From Pilasporangium apinafurcum (Eukaryota > Oomycota > Peronosporomycetes > Pythiales > Pythiaceae), in assembly GCA_001600495.1 (NCBI GenBank), contig BCKE01000076.1, forward strand, positions 19,362-83,361: a stretch of 64,000 nt of DNA, in the 5' to 3' direction. Below the pieces are notes generated by a model that did no database searches, was not told the origin of the DNA, and saw only the letters and a list, made by a program, of their open reading frames with translations. The position numbers were made by a program, and so were the translations under genes. Positions 52,948 to 63,217 of the stretch are shown piece after piece. Numbering within the stretch: the first letter of the stretch is position 1; every line of letters starts with the position of its first letter.

Positions 52948-54078
52948 AGTTAATGCAATAGAAGAATAACCGTGAAAAATGGGCAGTTCTTTGATGTAAA
53001 ACGGATGGATTTTTTCTTAGCATAAGCGTTGTGTATGTGTTTATGTGGTTTCATGGATGTTTGAGGAGTAAGCATGAGATGAGTGATGAATCAAGCAGAT
53101 TCACATGATATGCATCTGTAGCATTCACCAGTTGCGCTTCCTTGATGTTCCATATTCATGGGTTCGATCGACAGATCGTGTGCCCAAAATAATGGCTGCA
53201 TGGATATATTTATTTTCGGCTTTGAAGTCAAAAGCCACCAACATTCACAGGCAGCCACACGACATGTCAACATCATCAACGCAAACGGCGATGCACCTCA
53301 AAACACGAGTGCTGCAACGATTACGGATCGAGAGATTCCTTCTGTGTACATTGCCATGTATAGATATCGGGCCACGTCAAGCTGCTATGCTTCTGAGTGG
53401 TTTCGACAATGCTGTGGTTCACGTTCCTCACTCACCTCTATACGATGGTCAGCTGATCATCACATCAAGTGCATTTCCATCTACTTATTTGATGTGTAAT
53501 TGAGCTTGTGTGAATAACTCCACGTGTTGGAATCAACAGCAACACAAGTTGTTCCTAGGTGGTTTTTCAAATCATGTCGGATGGTAAAAAAATATGCAAC
53601 TGTGTGTTGATGCCAAAAGATAATCATTTCAGGAAATCCATTTCATCCTGTCTGGTGTTTGTCTCGTTGCTGTTATGCACCCGGGTGTGGGTGTGCATGC
53701 ATACGTGGTAGTTTTGCTTGTACCCATACTGCTCCTGTGGGCTCATCATCTTGTCGTGATTGTGCGCCCACAAAACTTTTTTTATTTTGGGTTTTCCAAA
53801 CCCTAAAACAAACAAGAACATCCACGTGGACAAATACCGAGCTATTATTGGTCCACACGAAAGGTCTGATTGGGTAATCTGGGCAAAAGTTGGACTTCAA
53901 CCATCCTTCTATTGAAGATAACTACGGTAGAACTAAAAAGCTATAACGGCGGACAGATTGATCATCCTCACGAACGGCTCAGTTCCAAAAACTTTCGCTC
54001 CTACGCAAATCACAACAACAACTTGCTCTTCACTGTTTTCTCCAAGCAGACCATTAGCACGCACTGGTCAATTCGACA
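52948..54078. other. Intergenic region, no gene recognised
   Basis: About 1.1 kb between two plus-strand genes. Frames of 113 and 132 codons overlap in the middle (53.1-53.5 kb) on one strand but neither shows a domain, signal or plausible splice partner. The last 250 bp are probably the promoter and leader of the OvoA-like gene. Confidence 0.4.
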
Positions 54079-56421
54079 ATGCTCTCTATCACGCAATTCC
54101 CTCGTCGCTTCCCAACTGCCCACAAGCGCGCTTTGGCTGCTTCTACTTCGGTTCTCACTGGCGGACACTCAAACTTGTTCAACAACATCAAGAAGACCCA
54201 TGAAATACCAATGTTGGCAGCCGCCATAACGCTCTCGCAAGCCGTTGATATTTCTCTTTCTCCTCTTACTAGTCAAGCACGTGCTTATAGTGTGCAGACC
54301 AAGTCACCCAAAGGTTCTATGCAATCGTTTGCCACCACGTCCGCTGCTGCATTGAATGAAGACGTACATGATCAAGATGAAGACTACAACGATTCGTATC
54401 TCTACGGTGAACGCGGTGATGACTGGTACACGACCGCTAATCATCCGAAATACGACGCGTCGTTTCCAGGCATCCACCGCGAGACACATACACTCTCGTC
54501 CATCGCCATGCCCAACCTCCACACGTGCACGCGACAGGAGATGCTCGACTACTTTGACAACACGTGGGCACTTACGGACGCGTTATTTGCGACGCTACAG
54601 GGCGAAGAAGCGTTCATGACTCCGCCACCGCACCAATTGCGTCATCCGCTGATATTTTACTATGGCCATCCAACGTGTTTCTACGTCAACAAGTTTGTCG
54701 TTTCTGGGTTGCTGGACGCACCAGTAAATCCGGAATTCGAGCAAATCTTTGAAGTTGGTGTCGACGAAATGCGCTGGGACGATATGAGCAAGAACGAGAT
54801 GCAGTGGCCACGGGTGGAAGAGGTCACCGCTTACAGACGCAAGGTCTATCAGCTTGTCCGTGAGGTCATTGAAACCCATGAAGGTTTGGCCCCTGGTCAT
54901 GCACCAATTGACGAATCCACACAGCTCTGGGCGCTATGCATGGCGTTGGAACACGATCGAATTCACATCGAAACGTCGTCAATGCTCATGCAAGAGCATC
55001 CAGCGCAATTCTTCCGTAAGAATGCTCTCCTGCCTCAGTATCACCCATCGGCTGAGCGGTCAACTGTACCTGCAAAGCGTCCAGTCGCGGGCGTAGACTA
55101 TCCCATGAACGAGCTGCTTCCAATAGAGGCAAATAGAGTGACGATCGGTAAGCCGCGGGACTTCCCGACGTTTGGATGGGATAATGAGTACGGCCATCGT
55201 GAAATCGACGTGCCAGCGTGCGATGTATCGAAATTCCTCATCTCGAATGGCGAATTTTATGAGTTTGTCGCCAGCGGAGGGTACTTGGAGCCTTCCTACT
55301 GGACACAACTGGGCTGGGAGTGGCGATGCTTCCGCAACACCAAGTGGCCAGTATTCTGGGTGCAAAATGGACCTTCCGGCAGTCACCAATACAAATTGCG
55401 GGCGATCTTTGATGTGATTGATATGCAATGGGACTGGCCAGCCCAGGTAAATTTCCATGAGGCGCAAGCGTTTTGTAAGTGGAAGACGGATTGCGAAAAC
55501 AAGGCCAACAATAACAGCGAAGATCCTTCGATTGTCTACCACCTTACGACCGAGCCGATCCACCATCTGCTTCGAGACGCCCCGGACCGGTCTAGTGACA
55601 CAATCTCGGACCAAATCCTGACTGTGAATGGGCGGATGGATGAAGCTGCAGGTCGCAACACGAATGCATCGTTCCTATCCATGTCACCTGTGGATGCCAT
55701 GCCACCGAGTGGCAATGGCTTCTACGATGTCTTTGGAAATGCATGGGAATGGTGTGAGGATATGTTTGCAGCGCTTCCAGGGTTTAAAGTCCACAGCTAT
55801 TACGATGATTTTAGTGCGCCATGCTTCGACGGTGAACATAACATCATCATGGGTGGGTCCTTCATCAGTACAGGTGACAACGGCGCATCAAAATTTGCGC
55901 GGTACCATTTCCGGCCTCATTTCTTCCAGCATGCCGGTTTCCGTGTGGTGAAGCAGCGTGTGGATCCAGACACTGGTAACATCCGCCTCCCTACTACATG
56001 TGTAGATGCGCCCGGTCCGTTCGTCCATACGAATCCATACCGCACAAGCGAATACGTGACCGTGGCCCACAACAATGGCGTCCATATGGACGACCAGTCA
56101 TTTGTGGACGCGCAGGCGCTGTTTAACGAACTGCATCGCCGCAGCGAGGACGCGCTGCAGAGCTTTGTGGTGCGATGCGGTGGCTCTGATGTTTCTCAGA
56201 CGTTGCTGGTCCGCAATGGAGTGGATGGCGTGACCAAATTGCAGGACCAGGTCAACGCAACGGACGTGACGCTGGTCGTTCTCGGTGATAGCGCCACGAC
56301 GGAAGTATTGGACTCCCAATTCACGCTTGTCGATGAGGCCCATGTGCCTGTTTTTATCAAGGAAAGCGATACTGAGTGCCGCATTGCCCTGCAACAAGTC
56401 ACGGCCTGGAAGAAGAAGTGA
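54079..56421 (+). CDS. OvoA-like 5-histidylcysteine sulfoxide synthase
   Basis: 780 residues in one exon. A Ser/Arg/Ala-rich N-terminus of about 100 residues could target an organelle. Residues about 150-310 form the DinB-like domain, including LRHPLIFYYGHPTCFYVNKF and VDEMRWDD and the iron-binding HX3HXE motif H292-DRI-H296-I-E298. The FGE-sulfatase-like domain follows (ISNGEFYEFVASGGYLEPSYW, FCKWKTDCE, GNGFYDVFGNAWEWCEDMF, GGSFISTGDNG, ARYHFRPHFFQHAGFRVV). OvoA uses iron and oxygen to join cysteine to histidine in ovothiol synthesis. In known OvoA a SAM-methyltransferase domain follows; here the last roughly 125 residues show no SAM-binding loop and are unlike that domain. The thiol-histidine product is inferred from family membership. 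Confidence 0.8.
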   Translation: MLSITQFPRRFPTAHKRALAASTSVLTGGHSNLFNNIKKTHEIPMLAAAITLSQAVDISLSPLTSQARAYSVQTKSPKGSMQSFATTSAAALNEDVHDQDEDYNDSYLYGERGDDWYTTANHPKYDASFPGIHRETHTLSSIAMPNLHTCTRQEMLDYFDNTWALTDALFATLQGEEAFMTPPPHQLRHPLIFYYGHPTCFYVNKFVVSGLLDAPVNPEFEQIFEVGVDEMRWDDMSKNEMQWPRVEEVTAYRRKVYQLVREVIETHEGLAPGHAPIDESTQLWALCMALEHDRIHIETSSMLMQEHPAQFFRKNALLPQYHPSAERSTVPAKRPVAGVDYPMNELLPIEANRVTIGKPRDFPTFGWDNEYGHREIDVPACDVSKFLISNGEFYEFVASGGYLEPSYWTQLGWEWRCFRNTKWPVFWVQNGPSGSHQYKLRAIFDVIDMQWDWPAQVNFHEAQAFCKWKTDCENKANNNSEDPSIVYHLTTEPIHHLLRDAPDRSSDTISDQILTVNGRMDEAAGRNTNASFLSMSPVDAMPPSGNGFYDVFGNAWEWCEDMFAALPGFKVHSYYDDFSAPCFDGEHNIIMGGSFISTGDNGASKFARYHFRPHFFQHAGFRVVKQRVDPDTGNIRLPTTCVDAPGPFVHTNPYRTSEYVTVAHNNGVHMDDQSFVDAQALFNELHRRSEDALQSFVVRCGGSDVSQTLLVRNGVDGVTKLQDQVNATDVTLVVLGDSATTEVLDSQFTLVDEAHVPVFIKESDTECRIALQQVTAWKKK

Positions 56422-56531
56422 GTTTGTTTTCTATGAATATAAATTGAAAGTTTGTAAAGAGACACATTAAAAACAAAAAAAAAAAGAGCTTGTTTCCATG
56501 TCTTTCAAAACTCCGCTCCATACATTCTCTT

Positions 56532-58853
56532 TCATGGTCGGCCTCCGCGATGCACTGGAGACGCCAATGCCTGCGTGTATGCCTTGCTATGCAGTCTTGC
56601 CCATCTCTCCAACGAAATTGGCTCTGTCTCGACCACATCCTTAAACAGTTCTGTCTCAATCGGCGATTTGTATGGCTCCTCGCCTGTGTATGTGCGGCCA
56701 GACAACTCGACTGAACACTCGAGAATCTCCTTCACGTGCGTCTTCGTCCAGAACGCCACACTCCAGAACGGTCGATCAGGTGCTTCGGCAAGCGCATCCA
56801 CGCGTGCAAATTCGATTTGTCTACCTCTGTGTGTGAATTTCTGCAACACCTGCTCAATCTCACGCATGGTCCGACGCTCCGTGTAGAGCGAGATCGTGTG
56901 GTTGCGGTGCAACGGAAATGTAAATGCAACTGCCACCAGCGCTTTGGCTGCATCGGCCTTTGCTATTAGATATTGTGGTGAATCCGCTAACGCTCGATCT
57001 AATAAATTCCATGTCGTAGTAGTAGTAGTGGAGGTGGCTGATGGAGCGGCGGAGGTAGCCGTTGTCGCTCCCTTATCCTCTTGACTAGTAGCCATAGTGG
57101 TTGTGACTGCACTCGCCCCTTCAGTCGCAGATGCAGATGCAGATGCTTTAGTTTCTTCTTCAGTTTCTTCTACATTTACTTGCCTCTTTTTTGGGTCAGC
57201 CCTATGTGAGAGTGCCGTGAAGTACTCCATCAACAGTGGCAACCGAACAATCGCATAGGGCACTCCAGACTGTTCCAAGTATTGCTCCATTTCGGCCATG
57301 CGATTGACACTGTTGTTCCAAGCTAACCCTGTAAAGATGCTGCTGACCATGACGACTCCCCACACATCTGCCTTAAGCGCTGCATCTACCACGGTCTTGA
57401 CCACGTCCATACATGCCTGAGCACCCAGTCGCAATGGTGGAATGAACAGTACAACATCCAGCGGTGTCAATTGGCTCAGCAGTTGTACCAGTGGCGACGC
57501 TGGGCCACCAGGCACCTGATAGTAAAAGGGTGAGGCGGACGTCCGTGAGCCATCGGGAGCTGATTTAATCGTACAAAAGGTCACACGGTTGGTGGTAGGA
57601 AAGACTGGAGTTGGTATCACTGGTGGACTTGTTTCTGGACGTGTGTGTGGCACAGGAGAGGGAGAGCGAAGTGCAGCCTCTCCTGCCTCCGGCGGGGTAG
57701 CAGTCGTGGGTGCCATAAATTGGTGCGAAAGAAACTGCTCCACCTCGACAAATAATCCTTCGCCTGACCCAAGCACAAACAACTGGATCTCGTTTTGTCG
57801 CGTACGCACAAACTGCGAAATATTTGTCTGAAGCCATTGCTGTGGTGTTAGCAGCGGCTGCTGCGTGAGCAAACGGAAATCGTTGGTGAAGAGCAGTGGA
57901 TTCGCCGGTGGTTTCTTTTGCTCCCTCGCCGTTGTTGCAGTATCTTCAGCGCTCTCCCGGCCACTTTCCTCGTGATCTTCGATCAGTTGCAGGTATTTAT
58001 TGAAACAGATGAAATTCTGCGCCACTTGGAACACAGCTCCTCGCCGCTTGAGCAAGTTTATGAGCTTCTCGTCCGAAACCTGACGGTAGTTGATCGGCCG
58101 GCCCAGCACCGCTGTCAGCATTCTTGCAATCTCCTGCGGTGAGATCGTTGCTTGCGGCTGCGCGAGGCAATACATTGCATCGAACTTGCGCGTCGATGGG
58201 GCGGTCAGCACTTCATTGGCTGCCGTCGCTACGTCTGCTACAGCGATACACGGCACACGTGTGGTCGGCGGGAAGCATCCAAAAATCCGCTGAGCATACA
58301 CAATCTCATCTCGGCAGTAGAGAAGTGTCTCCATCAGTAAAGGGATCCGTAGTGCCACGCAATTGCTGACGACACTGCGCGCATGTGCCTCGACTTCTTC
58401 ATAACATGTTGCAATTGAGTCACTGACATGGGATGGGTCCACAGGCTGTGACGAGGATGACGGGCAAAACTCGCGTGTCGCCAGCATACTACTGATGATC
58501 ACGAGCCGCTCGATACGCTCATTGGAAACGGCGTCCGAAACGCGTTTTGAAAATCGTATGCCACTATCGGAAAGCGCTGGCACCAGAAGTACAGCGTCCG
58601 CATGGCGCACGACTCTCTGTAGCGACTCAGTCGAACGAAAATCGCACTTGACGACGTAGCAACCTGTGTGTTTCTTGAGCCGACGAACACGCGGATCCCG
58701 TGGGTGTTCAACTGCAGCCACTACCGTGACCGCAAATGGATGTGAATGGTGGTCGGCTAGCAAATGCTCGATCGTTGCTTTGCCTACGCGGCTCGTGGCG
58801 CCAAACACGACGATCACGCGCGAGCGCAGCAACTTTCGCAGCTGAATGCCCAT
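56532..58853 (-). CDS. Tandem NmrA-like NAD(P)-binding protein
   Basis: 773 residues, single exon, start at the only suitable ATG. Residues about 10-290 are an NmrA-like Rossmann domain: VIVVFGATSRVGKATIEHLL with G18-x5-G24 for NAD(P), CDFRSTESLQRVVRHADAVLLVP, and IERLVIISSML. A second, more divergent module lies at about 340-740: LDVVLFIPPLRLGAQACMDVV, WGVVMVSSIFTGLAWNN, YLEQSGVPYAIVRLPLLMEYF and IAKADAAKALVAVAF. It lacks a clear Gly-rich loop at its start. A Thr/Ala/Ser-rich insert (about 590-640) splits the second module. NmrA-like proteins sense NAD(P)/NADP(H) or act as reductases; a role cannot be told. The two halves probably arose by duplication and fusion. Confidence 0.75.
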   Translation of the reverse strand: MGIQLRKLLRSRVIVVFGATSRVGKATIEHLLADHHSHPFAVTVVAAVEHPRDPRVRRLKKHTGCYVVKCDFRSTESLQRVVRHADAVLLVPALSDSGIRFSKRVSDAVSNERIERLVIISSMLATREFCPSSSSQPVDPSHVSDSIATCYEEVEAHARSVVSNCVALRIPLLMETLLYCRDEIVYAQRIFGCFPPTTRVPCIAVADVATAANEVLTAPSTRKFDAMYCLAQPQATISPQEIARMLTAVLGRPINYRQVSDEKLINLLKRRGAVFQVAQNFICFNKYLQLIEDHEESGRESAEDTATTAREQKKPPANPLLFTNDFRLLTQQPLLTPQQWLQTNISQFVRTRQNEIQLFVLGSGEGLFVEVEQFLSHQFMAPTTATPPEAGEAALRSPSPVPHTRPETSPPVIPTPVFPTTNRVTFCTIKSAPDGSRTSASPFYYQVPGGPASPLVQLLSQLTPLDVVLFIPPLRLGAQACMDVVKTVVDAALKADVWGVVMVSSIFTGLAWNNSVNRMAEMEQYLEQSGVPYAIVRLPLLMEYFTALSHRADPKKRQVNVEETEEETKASASASATEGASAVTTTMATSQEDKGATTATSAAPSATSTTTTTTWNLLDRALADSPQYLIAKADAAKALVAVAFTFPLHRNHTISLYTERRTMREIEQVLQKFTHRGRQIEFARVDALAEAPDRPFWSVAFWTKTHVKEILECSVELSGRTYTGEEPYKSPIETELFKDVVETEPISLERWARLHSKAYTQALASPVHRGGRP

Positions 58854-59275
58854 GGTGGTTGTTTGTTGTTTCTCTGTCTGGCTGCCAATTACTGAATGCG
58901 CCTCTTGTTATTTTCTTTGTCTTCGTAGAGTTTCCAATCTTTTTCTCCTTCCACCACAGTATCATATTCACTATGTGGGAAAAGCGTCGATTGTTCTTCT
59001 CCAACTGTCGCATGCAAAGCCGAGCACATTCATCGCTAACGGTGAATGAACAGCTACAATCGCTCATTCTTTACTAGTAGCAGAAAAATCGCTTGGTATC
59101 GTCACGTCCCACATGATGTGCTCGTAGATTTAGTGACACGGTGTGGTTCACTCGTTGGATGCGAATAGATTTGTTGACTATAGGATCTTGAAAGGTCACA
59201 CTGACCCAAGAGACACTATTGGAGGCCCATCTCCAACGAAGAAATAATGAAAGAGGTCAACCTGATTAGAAAAGA
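58854..59275. promoter_or_regulatory. Divergent promoter region, NmrA-like / dynein light chain
   Basis: About 420 bp between two divergent genes. A 113-codon plus frame crossing it is without domain signal and overlaps pyrimidine-rich promoter-like sequence. No specific motif is certain. Confidence 0.4.
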
Positions 59276-59640
59276 ATGAGTGGCAAGAGCAACGACAAGT
59301 TTTACAAGACCGTCGTGTTTGCGGAAGACATGACCGATACGATGCTGGAGAAAGTGTTGGCCACGGCACGAGACGCCTTCCAGCTGCAAGTCACTGTAAG
59401 GCATATTGGCTTTTCAACGTCTCTTTTATGAACTAACTTTCTTTTGTCTATTTGATATAGTCAGGCAAGACATTTTCGACTATCGCCGAGTTCATACGAC
59501 GTAACATGGAGAAGGAGTATGGTCGCGGCTGGAACTGCATCGTCGGTTCTTCATTTGGTGCCTACGTGACGCATGAGATCAAGACCTATGTCTACTTTAG
59601 TGTCGCAGCAGGTGTCTCCGTCCTGGTCTGGCGAGCGTGA
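59276..59640 (+). CDS. Dynein light chain, LC8/DYNLL type
   Basis: Two exons, 59276-59395 and 59461-59640 (phase 0), 99 residues. MSGKSNDKFYKTVVFAEDMT, then a helix (LEKVLATARDAFQL), FSTIAEFIRRNMEKEYGRGWNCIVGSSFGAYVTHE and the final strand YVYFSVAAGVSVLVWRA have the fold and length of LC8-like light chains: the [29 protein letters not shown]-like helix-strand core is recognisable. LC8 is a homodimeric hub that binds dynein intermediate chains and many other partners. Residues of the canonical LC8 are changed at many places (for example RGWN for PTWH), so it may be one of several paralogous light chains. It ends 34 bp from the convergent antiporter gene. Confidence 0.92.
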
Positions 59641-59674
59641 ATAATACACATACAGTTTCACTTTGTCCCTTCCA

Positions 59675-62600
59675 TCACACGAGCATCATGCGTCTCGTCA
59701 GCGTCTGCCTCAATCGAGCTGCTCTCGCTGGTCGAGTCGGTGTGTTGTTTTGAATATTGTTGTTCTCTTCACTTATGGCCTCCTCCATGGCGATGGCTGT
59801 CGACGCCTCCTGTGCAAGGATCACGGCTGTGTTGACCACTTTGCCACACGCCGCCAGTTCGATTAGCATGTCAGTCGCTTCGTTCCGGTCCACGACCACC
59901 ACGTCGATCGTATCGCCATGCTCTTCCGTCTCAGGTAGTTCAGCAAATATTGTCGCCCAGTTCTGTTGCTGCTGCTGCTGGTCCAGCGGCACATCCGTAA
60001 ATGTAGATGGAGATAAGTCGTTTACTTCATTGCCGACCACCGACACGACTACACGCAGTACTGACAGGCGCCTCAATTGCTGACAGGCACTCATGACCGC
60101 ACGAATGAGTTGCAGATTTTCTTCGTTGCTGTTCATCATCACCACCACAACATCCAGTGGCTTCCGCGCCTTCAATACACGCACAACCTCTTCTTGCGTG
60201 TGTTCGTGGTACTTTCCACCGGATTTCATCGTCATCATCGTCGCTTCAACCATAATTTCGTGTGGAAACACGTTCCAGCCGCACATCTCCAGCCTCGCGA
60301 TCGCACTGCCGTGGCTGTTTTGCTGATGGAGGCTAGCATTTCCCTCTGCTCCTCCTCTGCTTTTGTTACTGGTAAACACGACGGCAACATCACCGTCCAC
60401 TTTGCCGATCTCTTTTTTTCTCGCATCCCCCACATACCGGAGCACATACCGAAGTAGCGGCGGACCAATGAGCTGGTTACAGATCACAACTGCTACGATC
60501 ATAGTCGAAAAGTAACTCCCCCAGCCTGGGTAGAGCAGTTGGATCTGCTTCGCCAGTCCCAACGTCACACCCGCCTGGGTGATGTATGCCATCCACGCCA
60601 CACGTGAGTGCGCAGGCGCCTCTCCAGCCACCATTCCTCCAAGAAAACTACCCAGAAAAATGGCCAGCATCCGCGTGATACAGAGCACTATCGACAGCGC
60701 CAATGCTTTCGCCAGCATATCCAATTCCAGTGTTGCACCTGTGATGGTGAAAAAGCAGACGTAGACCACGTCAGCCAGGCGTTTGAGTAGTATGGCTAGC
60801 TCCTCTGGGTTCGCGCTCGTGTTCCACATGACAGCTCCTGAAACCATACAACACAAGAGTGGCTCCAAGTACGGATGCACAAGGTGACTGACCACGAAGA
60901 TCGCCCAGCCGTAGACCAGGATCACACATTGCTTCGCTGCCTGGTGTAGCACAAGCCAGCCACTTTTGCGCTTGATTTTCCGGTGCCGGTAGAGAATTAC
61001 AACACCTAGAATTTTGCCCAACACGAGCCCCACACCAATAGAGCCGCATAATTGCAACACTAAGATGACCAAATCGTCGGACGACATTTGCTTATCCGAT
61101 AGAAAACTCTCAGTGACCATACTGTTGACGTTAAATAAGAAGATGACGCTAACATCGCACATGACGGTTACAGCGAAGATCAACGTCGTAAAATGTCCTT
61201 GTGATTTAGTTTCTTCGATTACAGCGAGCGCAGAAGACGGACTTCTCGCGATCATCATGCAACCCGCGAGCAAAGCGATGGCATACTTTTCGCTCTCGGT
61301 CGTGTCATGTAAGAAATCAATGAATCCCGCCAACACTGTAATCGTCACAGTGCCTACAATGTACTCGACAACGGTCAGCCCAAGAGTGACAAGTAAGATA
61401 CTTTTGAGAATCGGTCGCATCTCTCGCCAATGGAGCTTACTACCAGCCGTCAAGCCAATATACGCCATCGACAGTTCATCAAAAATCCGCAGGCGGTGGA
61501 TCTCGTGGACAGGAATGAAGTTGAGCACATAAGGACCCACCAAAATACCCGTAAGAATGTACCCCGTGATGCGGGGCAATCCCACATGTGGACAGCCTTT
61601 GGAGATTGTGTGTGACGCCACAGCGATAATCACAAAGCTAAGTAGCAAATGGGGATCTGGAAAATATTCGGCCGAGAGAATCGTCGTTGGTTCCAATTCT
61701 ACAGGTTTGAGTTCACGAGCAAAAAGCGTGTTGCCATCCGTGAAACGGTCTATCAGCGCCGTGTTACCCGAGGAGTCCTCAATGAGGCAATGGATTGGCA
61801 GCTCGCCTGCTTTCCAGGATGCCTCACCTTTGCCGACCACATAAGTGACGAGGAAGGTGTTGGCGGACGCTCTCGTAAAACTATGAGCAACTGAGACATT
61901 GTTGACCGTGCAGGAGTTATTGCTGACCACGCGCACAGCGTGCAGCTCATCCTGAGTGAGTGTGATCTGAATTTCAATGATTGAGCCTTCATGCGCAGGT
62001 CGATCGGAGGCAAAGAGGATCGACGTGGATGCAATCTCAGGCGCATGGGCGTCGATCGCGAATCCCAGCGCCACATTCTGTTCAAACTGGTACGTGTTAC
62101 CTGCAGGGTTTTGCACAAGGCAAGAGAACGGCATGGTATCATTGGGGGAGGAGTTTTCAATGTTGTTGTCACCCGGATGGACCGTGTACTGCGTCATATA
62201 GAATCCGTCGTCATCTCCAGCCAAGAGTGGGAGGTCCACCACACCGTTCACCATACAGCGACCAGTGTACCCACGCTTGAGTCCCTTGGCTCGTAATGTA
62301 ATGGAGATAACTGTGCCAATGCGCGCAGGTTTCTCCGTTGAGAAGAGCATGAAAATTTGGTCGTCCATCACTGGCTCCGATCCGTCGATCTGTTGTGTGT
62401 TGTGCTTGAGGATGCCACTTTGAAGGAGCGTATTTGAGGCACCATCAATGAGTTCGCAATTGTACGGGAGCCCGTTCACGTCGCTATCATTCACCTGGAC
62501 AGTGTACGTGAGGCCACCCTCGGCTACCATGGCGTTCTTGTCGTGAATGACACACACGCCATGTAATGTTTTCTGCCGTTCTGAGGCAAAGGAGCCATTC

Positions 62601-63217
62601 ACAACCATGTCCAGTTTAATGTTTTTCCCGATACCTACGACACCGTTCGCTGTGGACGCCGTGAAATTCGTGATAGCCCAATCATTTTGGGAGAAATACG
62701 GAAATGCGGCCAACGTTGTGTCCACTGGAACATACAGTGCCTCCTCTGTTGTAGTTGTGTTTGATGCTGTGGGCGATGACGACGTGGTGGTAATGCGTCC
62801 GGTCAGATCGCACATGAAATCGTACTCATCCTCATCCTCCGTTTCCCACAGCAATGGATTCACATCAGTGCTTGGAAACGAGCAATTCACTTCTATCGCC
62901 CACAGACCAGTTTCTTCGTCATATGCTAAGATTCGACTGGACTTGACTGTCATTTCTATCTCCGACTGCAGTACACAATCACCAGATAATGCCACAGGAA
63001 GATCATCCGACGTAGCGACTTCGAGACCATCTAATACGCCCTCCAATCTGACAATGAGTAGTGACTTTGGGCCACATCCATGCACGGTCGCAGTGGACGA
63101 TGTGGACACGCATTGAGTGGCCACGGAATTCACCTTCACTTCCACTGATACATCTGCCGCTATTATCAAAAATTGAAGCCAAATGGAGAGCGCGACGGCT
63201 ACCCACCGTGTCACCAT
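59675..63217 (-). CDS. Na+/H+ exchanger-like antiporter with large N-terminal ectodomain
   Basis: 1180 residues, single exon. The N-terminus MVTRWVAVALSIWLQFLIIA is a signal peptide. Residues about 25-520 form a Cys-containing beta-rich ectodomain with at least three repeats of about 110 residues, each with a G-x-C-x-[IV] strand, then a Y-x-V strand, then LP-x-x-C and a D/N-x-x-GN turn (for example ELPIHCLIEDSSGNT). From about residue 545 to 930 a CPA-type exchanger follows: SFVIIAVASHTISKGCPHVGLPRITGYILTGILVGP, MAYIGLTAGSKL, ALLAGCMMIARSPSSALAVIEETKS, VMCDVSVIFLF (candidate ion-binding Asp) and MVAGEAPAHSRVAWMAYITQAGV. A hydrophilic tail of about 240 residues ends the protein. It resembles Kef/NHA-type antiporters; the ion is unknown. 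Confidence 0.82.
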   Translation of the reverse strand: MVTRWVAVALSIWLQFLIIAADVSVEVKVNSVATQCVSTSSTATVHGCGPKSLLIVRLEGVLDGLEVATSDDLPVALSGDCVLQSEIEMTVKSSRILAYDEETGLWAIEVNCSFPSTDVNPLLWETEDEDEYDFMCDLTGRITTTSSSPTASNTTTTEEALYVPVDTTLAAFPYFSQNDWAITNFTASTANGVVGIGKNIKLDMVVNGSFASERQKTLHGVCVIHDKNAMVAEGGLTYTVQVNDSDVNGLPYNCELIDGASNTLLQSGILKHNTQQIDGSEPVMDDQIFMLFSTEKPARIGTVISITLRAKGLKRGYTGRCMVNGVVDLPLLAGDDDGFYMTQYTVHPGDNNIENSSPNDTMPFSCLVQNPAGNTYQFEQNVALGFAIDAHAPEIASTSILFASDRPAHEGSIIEIQITLTQDELHAVRVVSNNSCTVNNVSVAHSFTRASANTFLVTYVVGKGEASWKAGELPIHCLIEDSSGNTALIDRFTDGNTLFARELKPVELEPTTILSAEYFPDPHLLLSFVIIAVASHTISKGCPHVGLPRITGYILTGILVGPYVLNFIPVHEIHRLRIFDELSMAYIGLTAGSKLHWREMRPILKSILLVTLGLTVVEYIVGTVTITVLAGFIDFLHDTTESEKYAIALLAGCMMIARSPSSALAVIEETKSQGHFTTLIFAVTVMCDVSVIFLFNVNSMVTESFLSDKQMSSDDLVILVLQLCGSIGVGLVLGKILGVVILYRHRKIKRKSGWLVLHQAAKQCVILVYGWAIFVVSHLVHPYLEPLLCCMVSGAVMWNTSANPEELAILLKRLADVVYVCFFTITGATLELDMLAKALALSIVLCITRMLAIFLGSFLGGMVAGEAPAHSRVAWMAYITQAGVTLGLAKQIQLLYPGWGSYFSTMIVAVVICNQLIGPPLLRYVLRYVGDARKKEIGKVDGDVAVVFTSNKSRGGAEGNASLHQQNSHGSAIARLEMCGWNVFPHEIMVEATMMTMKSGGKYHEHTQEEVVRVLKARKPLDVVVVMMNSNEENLQLIRAVMSACQQLRRLSVLRVVVSVVGNEVNDLSPSTFTDVPLDQQQQQQNWATIFAELPETEEHGDTIDVVVVDRNEATDMLIELAACGKVVNTAVILAQEASTAIAMEEAISEENNNIQNNTPTRPARAARLRQTLTRRMMLV

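Noticed and set aside
53105-53503. 132-codon plus frame between polyprenyl synthase and OvoA-like genes
   Set aside because: Overlaps another frame of similar length, no domain, no splice partners; judged chance.
55060-55614. 184-codon minus frame inside the OvoA-like gene
   Set aside because: Shadow of a strongly supported plus-strand protein.
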